Assembly (NCBI GenBank): GCA_039720395.1
Contig: CM077821.1
Location: 547,108 to 611,107, forward strand
DNA length: 64,000 bases
Direction of reading: 5' to 3'
Origin: Liquidambar formosana
Taxonomy: Eukaryota; Streptophyta; Magnoliopsida; Saxifragales; Altingiaceae
In this document: positions 11,969 to 23,900 of the stretch, in pieces
Layout of the letters: each line of letters opens with the position of its first letter
Numbering within the stretch: position 1 is the stretch's first letter
Position numbers and translations under genes: made by a program
Notes under the pieces: model-generated
Database searches by the model: none
What the model saw: the letters and a program-made list of their open reading frames with translations, nothing else
Told to the model about the DNA's origin: nothing

Positions 11969-12559
11969 AATATCAAAGCTTAATACGTTGATGGCCAGTG
12001 CTGACAGTCCTGTAAATTACCAATCACTTTCTTCTCTTTCTGATCTCCTCATTAGGATAGTGCAATAGCAAGGTCAATATCTTGATACTCACAATCTGAC
12101 CAAAAGCATCCTATATTCAAGTCCCCAACAAGATAAGGTCAACACAGGAAAAACTTAAAAGAAGAAAGCTAGTAAAAATTATATGTTTGTATATAAACTT
12201 TAAAAGAATAAAAGTAAGGTTCCTGCCGAATTCCAAATTCGTTACTCACAGCAGAATGTGTTGCATCATGACCAACTAATACATTGAATAAACTAGTGCA
12301 CTTGCTAACCTAACTTCATATTTTAAGTTCAACCTGATTATCCCATGACTGATGGACAATAACCATCTTTCAGAACACATTATTTCGGATGAGCAGAGTG
12401 CAAATCACAGTTAAGAACATCCGACCACAACAACTTTTTGAACGTCAGCCAGAAATTTATTGTGTGGTGACTAAAATTATATGTTTGTTCTATCAGAGAA
12501 TAAATCACAGCTTCTCACCAATTGAACTCAATGTATACAGTCGAGATCCATTTTCTTCT
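11969..12559. other. Intergenic stretch, nothing recognised
   Basis: No coding or element signature recognised. The two overlapping opposite-strand ORFs at its right end fall in LINE sequence. Confidence 0.4.
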
Positions 12560-12835
12560 TTTTAATGAAGTAATGGATTTATTAACCAAAAAAAAAAGCC
12601 GAAGCTCCTGTACACCAGAAGTATACAGCCCAAAACATCTACAAAGCAAGGCTATCCAAAAATTCTTGAAGGGGTTGCCAGTTACAAAATTTATCCAGGT
12701 TTTCCCATGCAAAAAGGAGATCTATTATAATATTTTTCAGAGTCTGCACTGAAGTTTCTGCATCTTCAAAAGTCCTCTTGTTGCATTCTTTCCAAAGGGT
12801 AATCTAGATCCATTATGCCACTAGGTAGGATCCAT
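12560..12835 (-). mobile_element. 5'-truncated L1-type LINE fragment
   Basis: Read on the minus strand, the sequence encodes the C-terminal tail usual in plant L1 ORF2, a form of W-K-E-x-N-x-RTFEDAETSVQTLKN followed by LLFAWENLD. The 3' end then follows, with TACTTCTGGTGTACAGGAGC and an A/T-rich terminus. Only the last about 275 bp of the element is present, the usual outcome of incomplete reverse transcription. Confidence 0.7.
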
Positions 12836-14117
12836 CTCCTATAATTTTTTATTATCATTATTATTATTATTTTTTCATACTCATAAGAACATCAGACCAT
12901 CAGACCATTACAGGTTTTCAAATTTCAGCCAGGAGTACTTACTACTGCATTGTGCAAATTTCTAGGAGAAGCAGAGAAGATATCGTTGTGCATGCTCACA
13001 TGGTCCTAGGACAAATTTATGACATGATCCCAAGTTTCCCAGTTTGACACTGAGGAAGAACCCCAGTATCCACTGTACCTGAACCCCAAAGTCCTTAAAA
13101 TTTGACATCTCATTTTACCCAATTATCCCAACCAGGCTATTATATACCCAATATACTACCAAATGTTAGAGTTAGTCCCAATAGATGGCGAAATCTTTCA
13201 CTCCACTTCTAAATTTAGTTTCCTTATGATTTTTTAGCAAATAGATAAAACTTAAATAATATTACACTCTGGTTTCCAATAAAAAGTAGTGGAAGAAAAG
13301 AAAAGAAATCAATTTTTTAACTCTTAACTTGTTGATTATTATTATTATTTTTTTGATAAGGTAAAGATATGTATTAAAAAAGGGTTAAATCCCTCGTACA
13401 TAAGACATATACAAAAGGAAGAACCGAAACTCCATGGAAAAAAAAAAAAAAAGGAGCTTCCAAAAAAATTAGACTTCCAAAAAAACTTCTTCTGTGTGTT
13501 AATTTTTAAGTCCTATGTCAGACAAGAATGCTCACATACAGTGCAAGTAATCTTATCAAAAAAAAAAAAAAAAAAAACGTACTGTGGAAGTATCCTACAA
13601 CTAGTGGAAAAAAATAGCTTAAAAAATTATCTGGAATAATAGTAAGGAGGTAGATTAGTCATTTGAACATAGATATATTCAGGATTAGTGGTTCAATACC
13701 TCAAATTAAGAGATACAGAAAGGTATTCTCTAAAGTGCTAGACTATATCAGGTAAAATAATGGCTATCTATGTAAAGTTCAAAGAAAAGTTTTAATATGT
13801 GAAAGAGGGACAATGAAAAAAGTAATCAGAACAAAAAGGAGGTACAACATGCTCTTACTGCGTGTTCAAAAATTGAGAGAGAAATGATTAAAGCTAAGAG
13901 ATTAAAAATATGATCACTTGGAATCTTTTTTCCCCATTTTAATAAGATTTTCGACCACTGACAAATCCAGCTCAAACTTTGCCAATCACCAACTAGTATC
14001 CAAATACCCATTAACTTATCATGCTACTCTAAAGTTGGTCCCCCAAGTTAATGGTTGACTGCTTAGAATATCATCCCAATCTAAGTCAAACCCTCCTATT
14101 AACTTTGCTTTTGCTAA
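12836..14117. other. Intergenic stretch with a probable LINE tail
   Basis: Mostly A/T-rich. At 13350-13450 the minus strand reads GAGCTTCGG-like...GTACGAGGGATTTAACCC...TTACCTTATCAA, which resembles another short LINE 3' terminus. No gene is supported. Confidence 0.4.
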
Positions 14118-15135
14118 ACAGAACCTATGGCTTCACAGTAATAATATTATGTTCAATAATAAAGTTTGAAGACTCACCGTTTTAGTCTGCCCATAGAATT
14201 ACATCAATGTGCATTGAATTTGATTTTCCTTGTAATTATAGAGCCAAGGAAAAACAAAATAACAATGTAACATGATACCATATATCAAATAAGAACAGCG
14301 ACCTAAAGGATTGTACCAAGCTCAGTTTTGACTTTTGAGGGAGTCTCGGCTGGTAATCTAGGGGGAGCAGAAATTTATGATGCTCTGAGAAATGAGGTTT
14401 GTTTGTGCTAGTTTTCAATGTATGTTGGAAGGCATAAAATTTACTATAGCAGAAGCTATGGCATTGAAGGAAAGGGTTTTGATGGCAATCAATGAAGACG
14501 CAGAGAAACCAAGTGAAAGCAAGTGACTACGAGATACTTGAATGAACTTATTAGGCATGAGTACAGAAAAACAAATCACATATAATTTTTTGTCTGGAAG
14601 CAAGCCTTTTATTTCATTCACTACTTACTTGCAACAAAGAAGATAGCCATGTACACTGCAGCCTATTTGATTTTACAATTCAATAGAATCCCTTACAAAC
14701 AAAATAAAAGGGGAAAAAAAGAGAAAGAAAAAGAAAAAGATTATGGACCTCTATGTGATTCCAAGATTGTTCTAAAATTCCGTAAGTTTCACAGTTGTGT
14801 GAAGCTTTTGAACAAAAGAAACTGAACAAACAGTCAGAGTATTGAGAGACATACCATATTCCTACTCATTAGGGGGATTCTCCTGAGGGACAATACTTGT
14901 TTTGGCTTTTGACTGGATGATAGTGATCTATCAAGATGATCCAACTTCCAACTTTTTTATTACTGGGAAGTAGGAACATTTTTATTCCTGCTATAATCAA
15001 TGATAATTGATATTGATCATTTCATCAGCCACAACCTGAACAATAAATAGAGAAAGAAAAGATAATTAGCAAGCAATCAAGGAAAATCCCTCTTGCAAAG
15101 AGAAAACAATAATTGTACAGAAAATTGAGATATAC
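14118..15135 (-). repeat. TNL 3'-flank module, copy 3
   Basis: Follows the LRR exon of the damaged TNL and is homologous to the other 3' modules. A donor-like CGGTGAGTC lies on the minus strand near 14172, at the same relative place as in copy 2. A hydrophobic downstream ORF (minus, 14415-14621) is preserved. Confidence 0.7.
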
Positions 15136-15172
15136 CATGCCATCAAATCTCTCACATGCTGTCTTCTTCTGT

Positions 15173-16585
15173 TCATACCATTGCCTCCACTGGTTCTGTT
15201 AGTACTTGTGTGTTTGACAAATCAGGTAATTTTTCAATTGACTCGCATCCAGAAATGTCCAACAATTTTAAGGATTTTAATTCCTCGAGTCCCTGGATCT
15301 TAGTGAGTTTCTTACACTGAGAAACATCCAATAATTCCAACTTCTGTAGTTTTGACAAATCAGGTGATTTTTCAATCTCGCATGCACCAATGTCCAACAC
15401 TTCTAAGGATTTCAGTTCCCCAAATCCCTGGATTGCATTTAAATTCTCCCAACCACGAATTTTTAATTCCTTTAATTTTTTTAGGTTTGACAGATCCAAT
15501 ATCATTTTCAGTGATGTGCAGCATGACAAATCCAGTCTCTCCAAGGATTTCAAATGACTAAGGCCCTCAACCTCAGCTAACTTTTGGCATTTACAAAGCT
15601 TCAGTTGTTTTAGCATTCCCAAGTTTGACATATCTGGTAATCTTTCCAGGGATTCACACCCAGATGTGTCCAAATATCTTAAGGATTTTAACCGCTCAAG
15701 TCCGTCAAACTTAGCTAGCTTCCTACACCAAGATACATCCAAATCCATCGATGCTTCTAATTTCCCAAGGCCTTGAATCTCCATTAACTCATAGCATTGA
15801 GAAATCTTCAATTGTGATACCTTTTCCAAACTTGACAGATCTGGCAATCTTTCCATCAATTTACAATCCCCAAGAGAGAGTTCTAATAAACTTGAGGGAA
15901 GTTCCAAAATACATTGAATAAGTGTGCAGGACTGTACTCTGAGTATCTTGAGCTGAGAAAGGTCACCAATCTCTACTGGTAAGGTTCTAATGCTGTCGGC
16001 TGCGTACAAGGTCAAGGTCTCCAATTTGGATAATTTCTCAATATCTCTAGGACTTTCCACCAGATTACGGCAGCAGGAAAAGTAGGCCTCCTTTAAATTC
16101 ACCAGGCTGGAAAGACTTGGGAACTCCATTGATTTGCATGTGACACCTAAACTTGTTAAACTAGGGGGAAGCTCTGGCAGTGATTGAAGATCTCTGCAGT
16201 AGTATAAACCAAGGGTTTGGAGGTGAGAAAGCCCACGAATGCTTGTTGGTAGGCTACGGATCTTGGTAAAATTAAATTTCAAGATTCTTAGAGAGGATAA
16301 TCTTCCAATATCAGGAATTTCACCTTGCAATTTAAAATTGAGTGAGGCATTTATCTCTTCAAGGTTCTCTAAATTTCCAAGAGCATCAGGTAACTCTGTT
16401 ATGACAGTTTTTGAAAGGTCAAGTACTTTAAAATTTATTAGAGTCCCAATTGATGGATCAATTTGAACTAATTTTGAACACCCTTTAAGAATCAATCTCT
16501 CTAAAGCTACAAATGTGGAAAAGCCAGGAGTTCTGATTAGGTTATAACAATTTGTGAGATCTAGAACCTTCAACTTTTGTGCCAT
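15173..16585 (-). pseudogene. LRR exon of the damaged TNL
   Basis: It starts MAQKLKVLDLTNCYNL directly after a TTTACAG acceptor (16586-16588). About 18 leucine-rich repeats follow. Typical cores are SLRILKFNFTKIRSLP and LKLLDISGCESIEKLP. The reading frame ends at TGA 15173 after VEAMV, about 37 bp before the family donor site (GGTATATC at about 15136), because of a small indel relative to the intact gene. Confidence 0.8.
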
Positions 16586-17465
16586 CTGTAAAATAAGAAA
16601 ATAATTACCCAAAAAAAAAAACAATCAATTTCCAACAAGAATATAAAATGTGACAATTTAAACAAAATTAAGATATTCTATGACACCTTGATTTGTCTCC
16701 AAGCCTCCCAGTCCTGTGTGATGTAGCTGTATGATAGATCCTGGATGACTAAATTCACGAAAATTAGTTAGCGGCAAACTCCCTGAGCAACTGGGCCATT
16801 TAAGCCATCTTAAATTTGAAAGAAGATTCTTAAAATCTCCAACAATGCCTCCTCCATCTCAAATTCTTCATTTGTAAAAAAGGAATAAGACTCTACACAG
16901 AGGGCTTCAACCTTTCGGGTTCCCTGCCAATAGAAGACCTAAATAAATAAAGAAGATCCAATGAAGTCCAAACAAAAAGACGTATAAATATTAAAGATTA
17001 TTTTCACCTTTTCACTTGCAAGAAAATTTTACAAGTAATATTTTCTATCTATCCTGCATTTTTCTTCTAATGGTTTATGTTCAAAAAACATCAAGTAAAC
17101 TTAAAACTAACCTACCCAACCCAACCCCACCCCGCCCCCTTACCACGTTGGCTAGGCCTAGGGGCTTCCATCCTGCCAAGTGTCTTTTAAGGAAATTTTA
17201 TTTGATATTTTTCTTATTTCTTTTTAAACAAAAAAAATAAAATAAAATAAAGGAACACTTGTGGAAAAAGAGGGCTTTTGCCCTTAAAAAGGGCAACTTT
17301 TGATGATGCTGACGTGGCAATCCACTGAGCAGCTTCATGAGTTTGTAAAGCCTTTTAGTAAAAGATCTTTTTGTTCAAAATCATTTTATTTTACAATAAC
17401 ATGAATGAGGAAATAAGAAAATGCTAAATAAGGAAAGTAAAATTCATGATGCATTTAGATCTTAC

Positions 17466-18567
17466 CATATATTCCTCCAATGTCTTCAAGGCATCCTCTT
17501 GAGACCACAACCTACTATGCCTCCCTGGTTCCCTAAAATTTTCTTGTCGAACGATTTGCCTACCGAGGTCTCTAAGTTGATCATGCATCCTTAGGATATT
17601 ATCATCTCCAATTTTAACCAAAGACCTAAGAACAAGGACATCAATCCCATATGTTGGATAAAATTCACAATCATCCCACATGTAAAAAGGAAGTCTCTTA
17701 TCCTCTCCGATGAAGAGACATGCAATATCGAGGAAGATCTGTTGTTGCTCATAATTTAATGCTTCATAACTTACTCCCAACTTTTTCTGGACATCCTCCT
17801 CAGGTATTTTTTTCAGCTTCTTCAATGTATCTTCCCATACACCTTTCCCCTTGCCATATAAAAATGATCCTATATTCTCAAGAGCTAAAGGAAGCCCTGC
17901 AGCAATGTCCACAACTTGTCTAGAGAGAATATCATAGTCATCTGGAGGAAAGTCCCTCCTAAATGAATGCTTGCTAAATAGTTGAAGAGAATGATTTGAT
18001 TCCATGGGTGGGGGTTCACAAGTCCTATCTGGATCAAGTTGATTTAGGATTTGTTTGTTTCTTGTTGTAACTATGATCCTACTTCCTGAAGCAAACCAAT
18101 CACGCTTTCCTGCAAGCTTATCAAATTGAGACTTTTCGTCAACATCGTCAAGAACAATGAGTACTTTCTTTCTGCAAACTGCGTTTTTTATCATGTTGAG
18201 TCCATCATCAACACTAGAAATATTGTTCAGGTTTTCTCTTTTTAGGATCTTAGCACAAAGTTCATTTTGCAAATCGACAAAACCCTTGTGCTGTTGTGAC
18301 CTTTCTCTAATATCTGCAAGGAAGCTACAACCTTCAAAGTGCTCAGAGAGTTGGTTGTATATGAATTTGGCAATAGTTGTCTTGCCAAAACCACCCATGC
18401 CATGGATTCCAACAATCCGTACATCATCTGAGTCAACATCTATTAATGTCATCATTTCTTCTTTGTGATGATCAATTCCAACCAAGTTCTCGGTTACATC
18501 CATGTAATTCTTCTTTAACTCTAACAAAACCTTTGAAGTAACCATCTCTACTAGCTTTCCTTCATGC
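17466..18567 (-). pseudogene. NB-ARC exon of the damaged TNL (exon itself open)
   Basis: The exon begins after a GCAG acceptor at 18568-18570 with HEGKLVEMVTSKVLLELKK and ends at EEYM before a GTAAG donor (17461-17465). All nucleotide-binding switch motifs are present, including TTRNKQIL (RNBS-B), GLPLALENIGSFL and the MHD motif. It is about 367 residues, the same as the intact paralogue. Taken alone this exon would be functional; the gene is condemned by its start and linker. Confidence 0.85.
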
Positions 18568-19680
18568 CTGCCAAATATAAAAGGAAAAAATACAACAAAT
18601 AATAGTGCATCGATGCTTAATACAATTTAATCATCATAGCTTTGTTGACGAAGACTGATTTGGAGAGAAAAGAAAAGAAAAGAAATGGAAAGGAGGGGAC
18701 CAATTTTCTCTTATTTTTGAGTTTTATGAGAAGAGCTAGAAAAGAAAGAAATAGGGGTCTACAATCCCACCAAGGCTCACTTTTTTTCCTCCCACAAATG
18801 GGAAGAAAAGAAAACTTATATTAATACCATTATGTCCATTAACTACTAAAGAAGAAATTTAAAATAACAATTGACTCTTAGGCATCTTATGTAACCAACT
18901 TCTTAAGGAATCGTTTCCTTTATTTTCTTTCCAACTACTAAGCAGGAAGAAATCATATTTCATTTCTCTCGTAACTCCCGAACAAGAGGAAAGAAAACCA
19001 CCAACCCTTTTGTTTCTTTTATATTCTATCCTAATGTTTTTCGGCCTTAAAAAAATTTGGGCAAATTGAGTCATACAATATAAACCCTAAGTAGTAGACC
19101 GGTGATTCCTAAGACTTACACCTCAAGAAGGGGGAAAGTCCTAGGTCTCAATTCCCACTCCCTTTTTGGGCAAGCCAAAAAACAAGTTTATCCTTGATGT
19201 TAATGTTGGGTGTTGTCATGAATTCCACCTGAATCATTGACGATCCATTTTGCAACTTGAGTGACCCGAAAAAATGGGCCATGAGAAATTTTTTTTCACC
19301 CATTTTGTTATTGGTAATTTTGACCCAATTTGGTCTCTTATGTTGTAACTTGAGTATACAAGGGTTTTGTTTCTTTAGGGTTCTTTCTTATGAGAGAAGA
19401 GCCGAGTTCTGACAGAGCCGTCATTGAGTTGTAAAAAGGGTTCTAGGAATTGGACGTAGGCATCTTGCATAACCACATAAACATTGTGTCTTCTCTTTGT
19501 GTGATTGTTTTATTTTCTCTTTGATTGATTTGTTTTATTTGTTTTCACGCTTTGGCACAACAGCTAGTGCCGTGACCAAGATTAAACAGGCTGAAGGACT
19601 GGATACTTTTGGCCAAAAAAATAAAAAATAAAAACAAAACTAATACTTTACAAAATAGTGAGTTAGCAGGAGTGAATTAC

Positions 19681-20306
19681 CCGGTAGTTTCTTTCTTCAA
19701 TTCCCATCCCTTCAATTCCCCAACCTCTCTGAGAGCATCCTTCCATCCCTGGACAATCTTTTCACCGAAACGATTCTTGTGACTGCGAAACGCCTGCTCG
19801 TAACTCCCCGTTTGATTTCGCACATCCGACGGCTCAACGTCGTAGAAAAGATGTAAACTCTTCTGCCCCAGAGTTGTGCGGCACTCGACCATCTGGGCGA
19901 GCTCAAGTAGGCACCATTTACTAGAAGCATAGTTTTTGGAAAATATTGGGATGGAGATTTTCGAGTCCTTGATGGCTTTGAGAAGCTCCGGGCCGATCAC
20001 TTCCCCTACGCGAAGCTCGTTTTCGTCCCTAAAAGTGCGAATTCCAGCACCGACAAGATCGGTGTAGAGGTAATTGGTGAAGCCGTAATGAGTGTCTCCG
20101 CCTCTGAAACCCAGGAAGACTTCGTATTCCCCTCCGGCGGCGGCGGTGGAAGCTGGGACGGAGGCGGAGGAAGAATTGTTACCAGCAGTGGCAGTTGATA
20201 TTTTCTTCTCCTTGAGTAACTTAGTGAACACAAGCAATGAAAGGAGAATTGCAGCAATGGTGACAATAAAAGGTAACCAGAACCAGCCCTTGGAAGACAC
20301 TTCCAC
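19681..20306 (-). pseudogene. TIR exon of the damaged TNL, with N-terminal anchor
   Basis: The order is a hydrophobic segment, about residues 8-30 (WLPFIVTIAAILLSLLVFTK), a Ser/Ala-rich spacer, then the TIR domain from EYEVFLGFRGGDT. The conserved SSKWCLLEL carries the Glu that is catalytic in plant TIR NADases. EPSDVR and WKDAL also match the family. The exon ends in ETTG at a GG|GTAATT donor (19677-19681). An uncleaved N-terminal anchor of this kind is known in flax L6 and M. The first codon is GTG in a position where the intact paralogue has an internal Val, so the true N-terminus, with its ATG, appears lost. Confidence 0.8.
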
Positions 20307-20352
20307 AAATCAAGCAGAAATTGGAAACCTTTGATTGTGGTGGTGAGACTTT

Positions 20353-20848
20353 CAGTAAATGCTCTAACAACAGGATGCGACCCCTCCAAAATTGGAAACG
20401 TTTGGTTAAAGCGTGCTTTGTTTTCCTTTCATGTCTTTTTAATCTTCATGATGATTAAGGAAGGAATGCCTTTCGGATGGGGCTTTAGCTAGGGGTGCAA
20501 ATCGGTCCGGGTTAAGGCTATATCTCGACCGGACCGAATTAATTTGGAAACCCAAAAATTGGACTAGAATTGGACCAAAATTTGTATTGGAAAAAGGGTT
20601 CAGTAAATGCTCTAACAACAGGATGCGACCCCTCCAAAATTGGAAACGTTTGGTTAAAGCGTGCTTTGTTTTCCTTTCATGTCTTTTTAATCTTCATGAT
20701 GATTAAGGAAGGAATGCCTTTCGGATGGGGCTTTAGCTAGGGGTGCAAATCGGTCCGGGTTAAGGCTATATCTCGACCGGACCGAATTAATTTGGAAACC
20801 CAAAAATTGGACTAGAATTGGACCAAAATTTGTATTGGAAAAAGGGTC
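20353..20848. repeat. Identical 248-bp tandem duplication in a TNL 5' flank
   Basis: Units 20353-20600 and 20601-20848 are identical at every base compared by eye. Each holds TNL 5'-flank sequence, the MITE target duplication GCTTTAGC and the first about 110 bp of the hAT-type MITE. The duplication therefore occurred after the MITE inserted. It begins about 46 bp upstream of the TIR frame. Confidence 0.9.
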
Positions 20849-21885
20849 CAGTTCTCAGTTGTGTTTTTTTTTTTTTTTTTTTCCTAAAAGGTAATAACTT
20901 TATTGAAAGTATTATTATTTATTTAATAATATTTATATATGAAGTATAATATATTAATATAAACATATAATTAAATATATAATCATATATATATATTTTT
21001 TATTTTTTTATTTTCGTAATTCAGAAATTCGGTTTGGGCTGGTTCTGAAACCCCCTAAACCATGGACCAGACCGAATTCATCGGTTCTTAAAAATTTGTC
21101 TTGAGAATCGGATTGGTTACTGTTTGGACCGAGCTAGACTGGACCGAATTATATAGAATGGTCCGATTCTCGGGTCTACCCTGTCACACCCCATTTTTGT
21201 CACCTTAACTAGGGTACATCATTTCATGTAGGATTTTGAGTTCTTTTTAAGTCTAGTCTTTTGCATTGAGTTTCTATGGCATTGAATATCATGTGTATGA
21301 ATTTTGAAGTGATTTGGAGTTCATTTCAATAGTCAATAAGAACTTTTGCGACTTTAAGGGCATAATCGTCTTTTAAGCCGTATATTTTCCATTTGACTTT
21401 AGAATGAATCCCGAGTCATTCCCTTGAGTTCATATGGTTATATAGAGTCTATATATAGGTTCGATTTGATGAACTAATGGTTTAAGATTAATTCGGCTCA
21501 TAACAGTTTAGGTTGACTAAAAGACCCTTTCTTGGTTCGCTCAAATTGACTCATGTGACCCACTCAATTCATTCCCATTTAACTTCAATCGGGCTTTATT
21601 TACATCATAAACATGTTTGAAAGGTTGATTTTTGATTTGGAAAGCATTTGGCTCAACCTTGTGTGCAAACCCTAGCTTTGCGACGATGGTGCACAGCGGT
21701 TAGCCACCTTTGTAAAACCTAACCATGCACCTATGGTTAAGGATTTTTGTCCTAAAATGTCTAAAAATGTGTTCCTCATCAAACCACGGTCGTTTTGGCT
21801 TTTATTTCGTCAAAATCGGACTTAATTTGACCCCCGAAAAACTTCCGGAAGGCGAAGGAGTCTAACCGAGGTATGCTGATGGGAG

Positions 21886-21969
21886 CCCTCGGGTGACCGT
21901 CCGGGGCCAGACGGTCAGCCGTCCAAACCCAGACGGTCAGTCGTCCAAGCCCGGACGGTCACCCGAGGG
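21886..21969. promoter_or_regulatory. Dyad-symmetric unit cluster in U3 of the outer 5' LTR
   Basis: An exact 20-bp inverted repeat (CCCTCGGGTGACC... at 21886-21905 and its complement at 21950-21969) encloses units of the form GACGG-TCAG-CCGTC repeated every 22 bp. The 3' LTR copy (41996-42057) has the same arms but one unit fewer. It lies about 185 bp upstream of the TATA box. This looks like an array of binding sites or a cruciform-forming element; the function is unknown. Confidence 0.75.
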
Positions 21970-22154
21970 AATCCGTCTTTAAGTGGGATTCTATCTCTTC
22001 CTTCCTCCTATGATGGTTTCCTCCGCCTTTGCAAGTTGTTTCCTTCTAAAAGTGAGTAACTTTGAGTTGTTTGAGCACCAAGAGAGTCTCTAATAGCCCT
22101 AGGATCATTATTTAATGAATTAATCTTAGCCATTGGTTTACTAGGTCAGTCCCC

Positions 22155-22161
22155 TATATAA
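22155..22161 (+). promoter_or_regulatory. TATA box of the outer 5' LTR
   Basis: TATATAA within CCCTATATAAAGAAC. The same site is at 42243-42249 in the 3' LTR. Transcription would start about 30 bp downstream and define the U3/R boundary. Confidence 0.6.
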
Positions 22162-23881
22162 AGAACATGATATTCAGCACATAAGGAGGCACAAGTGCAC
22201 TTTACACTTAGAGAGAGAGGGAGCTACGAGTTTGAAGAGCTACGAATTTGAAGAGCTAGAAAGACATCAAGAGAAGCCTTTTCAACCCTAAGCAAGCAAG
22301 AGAACAAGGAATTTGAAGGCAAGGGAGGTTCTACAAGAGGTAAGCACTCTTTTTGAATGCTGAATATAGGTCTTCTCCTTCTCCTTCTCCTTCTCCTTCT
22401 CCTTCTTCTTCTATGATAGTTCTAGTGCATGTTGTAACTCCACATGTTAGGTTAATTCCACGCTTTTGTGGTATGATATGAATGATTTTAAGATGATTCA
22501 TGGTTCTATGTGCTTGATAATCTTTAGTTTACTAAAGATTTGAAAGCGTTACTCTTTTTGTCTTCTTAAATCATGCATAGTTCATATAGTCTATTCGCTG
22601 TGATTGTTGTCATGAGTTGACGCTCCTGTTAGTTAATACATATGATATGAATGATATTCATGATGATTTAAGCATGTGTTAGAGTCGTTTCATATGTTTT
22701 AATGCATAGTTGTGAAATTAGGGTTTCGATAACCCTAAATTCACACAAGTTTCCTATAGCATGATAGAATAGCTTTTCTTTTCTATTTTTCTTCATGGTT
22801 ATTATATATATGATATATATAGAATAATTATGATAGTTTTTGCATGCATGTAGTGGATTTTTAGGGTTTTATGCATGACATGAGATTAGGGTTGCATTAA
22901 GGTCTCTATTTATTCACTGTTTTTGTTGATAACATGATTAGTGGATGACTTTGAGCCTTAATACTATTCTATCCAAATTGTTATGTTATCCTTTTTTATA
23001 TGCATTGAACACTTGTAAGGGTGCAAACAGGTATAATAATTGCCTTATTGCAAATAAGGTCGTTATCGTTTGAGCTTACTATTGCTTGGAGAAAATTGCA
23101 TAAGGTAAGTAGGGTATGAAGTGCCCCAATTCACTTTTCCTAACCTTTCTTCTCTCTTCTCCCTCCTATGGTTATTTTCTAATAGAGGGATATGGTGAAT
23201 TCTAGGGTTTTTTTCCACCCCTTTTTAAAAGTCTATATCTTTCATTGAAATCTTATTGAGAATCATTTGTCTTCGAAAATTGCTATGGAAGGAAACCTAA
23301 GGTTTACCATAAGTCTCTATTAGGGTTTAACTCTATTCTTTTCGAACTACGTGGACTTTGATCTATGTATTTCCATGCATGGTACGTAGGCGCTCAATTG
23401 ATGTTCAAGTCCGCCCTAGGATCTAAGTATCCTAGTTTTGTTTTGTTTTCTTTGTTTTGTTTGTTTGTCCATCTCATATGATTGCTAGTGGATTAGGATG
23501 AATTTGTCCATCACATATGATTGCTAGAGGAGTAAGATGGATTTGTGATTGATATGCATGCTGTATTTTATTGATTGATATTGATTTGCATGTGATTAAG
23601 TTATTAATTTAGCCCAATCAAATTAAGAGACCAACTCGGGCGATGTGGGTGCCTATGGGCTTTGCCCAGAACCTTCCCACGTCGTAACTTAGCCCCCGAA
23701 TCCAATTTTCTTGTTTCAAAGACTTTGCTTTTCCTTTAATGGAGTCATGTGGTTTTGAAAATAAAACATTTTTACGGTTTTCCTCTTTTCCTTAAAAATT
23801 AAGGTGGCGACTCCTTTTCGTTTGTTGTCTTTCACCTATTTTGCCAAACCCTTGTGCGCCGCCCTTTTTCGTGGGTTCAAA

Positions 23882-23900
23882 GTTTGGCGACTCCACTGGA
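23882..23900 (+). other. Primer binding site of the outer element
   Basis: GTTTGGCGACTCCACTGGA directly follows the 5' LTR end. The inner element has the same site, ending GGGGA instead of GGAGA. The tRNA primer was not identified from the sequence. Confidence 0.8.

Larger units (their letters stand above)
15136..20306 (-). pseudogene. TIR-NB-LRR receptor gene, near-complete but damaged
   Basis: An L6-like immune receptor. Predicted exons are TIR 19681-20306, NB-ARC 17466-18567, linker about 16691-16924 and LRR 15136-16585; intron 1 is 1.1 kb. The TIR and NB-ARC exons read through without stops. The NB-ARC has P-loop GMGGFGKTT, kinase-2 KKVLIVLDDVD, GLPLALE, IFLDIACLFIGEDKR and MHDQLRDLGRQIV. 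Three faults are visible. No in-frame ATG precedes the TIR domain; the frame opens at GTG 20306 with a TGA two codons upstream. The linker exon has an internal deletion and two frame breaks. The LRR exon stops early at 15173. A transcript could at best yield a TIR-NB protein if a start is supplied elsewhere. Its 5' flank carries a 248-bp tandem duplication and a 23-kb transposon nest. Confidence 0.85.
21182..23881 (+). repeat. 5' LTR of the outer element
   Basis: 2,700 bp. It holds a dyad cluster (21886-21969), a TATA box (22155-22161), a TTCTCC microsatellite (22374-22412) and a GAACTACG...GTACGTAGGC module (23343-23395). About a dozen differences from the 3' LTR are visible in the first 700 bp, plus a 22-bp unit difference in the dyad cluster. 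Confidence 0.9.
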
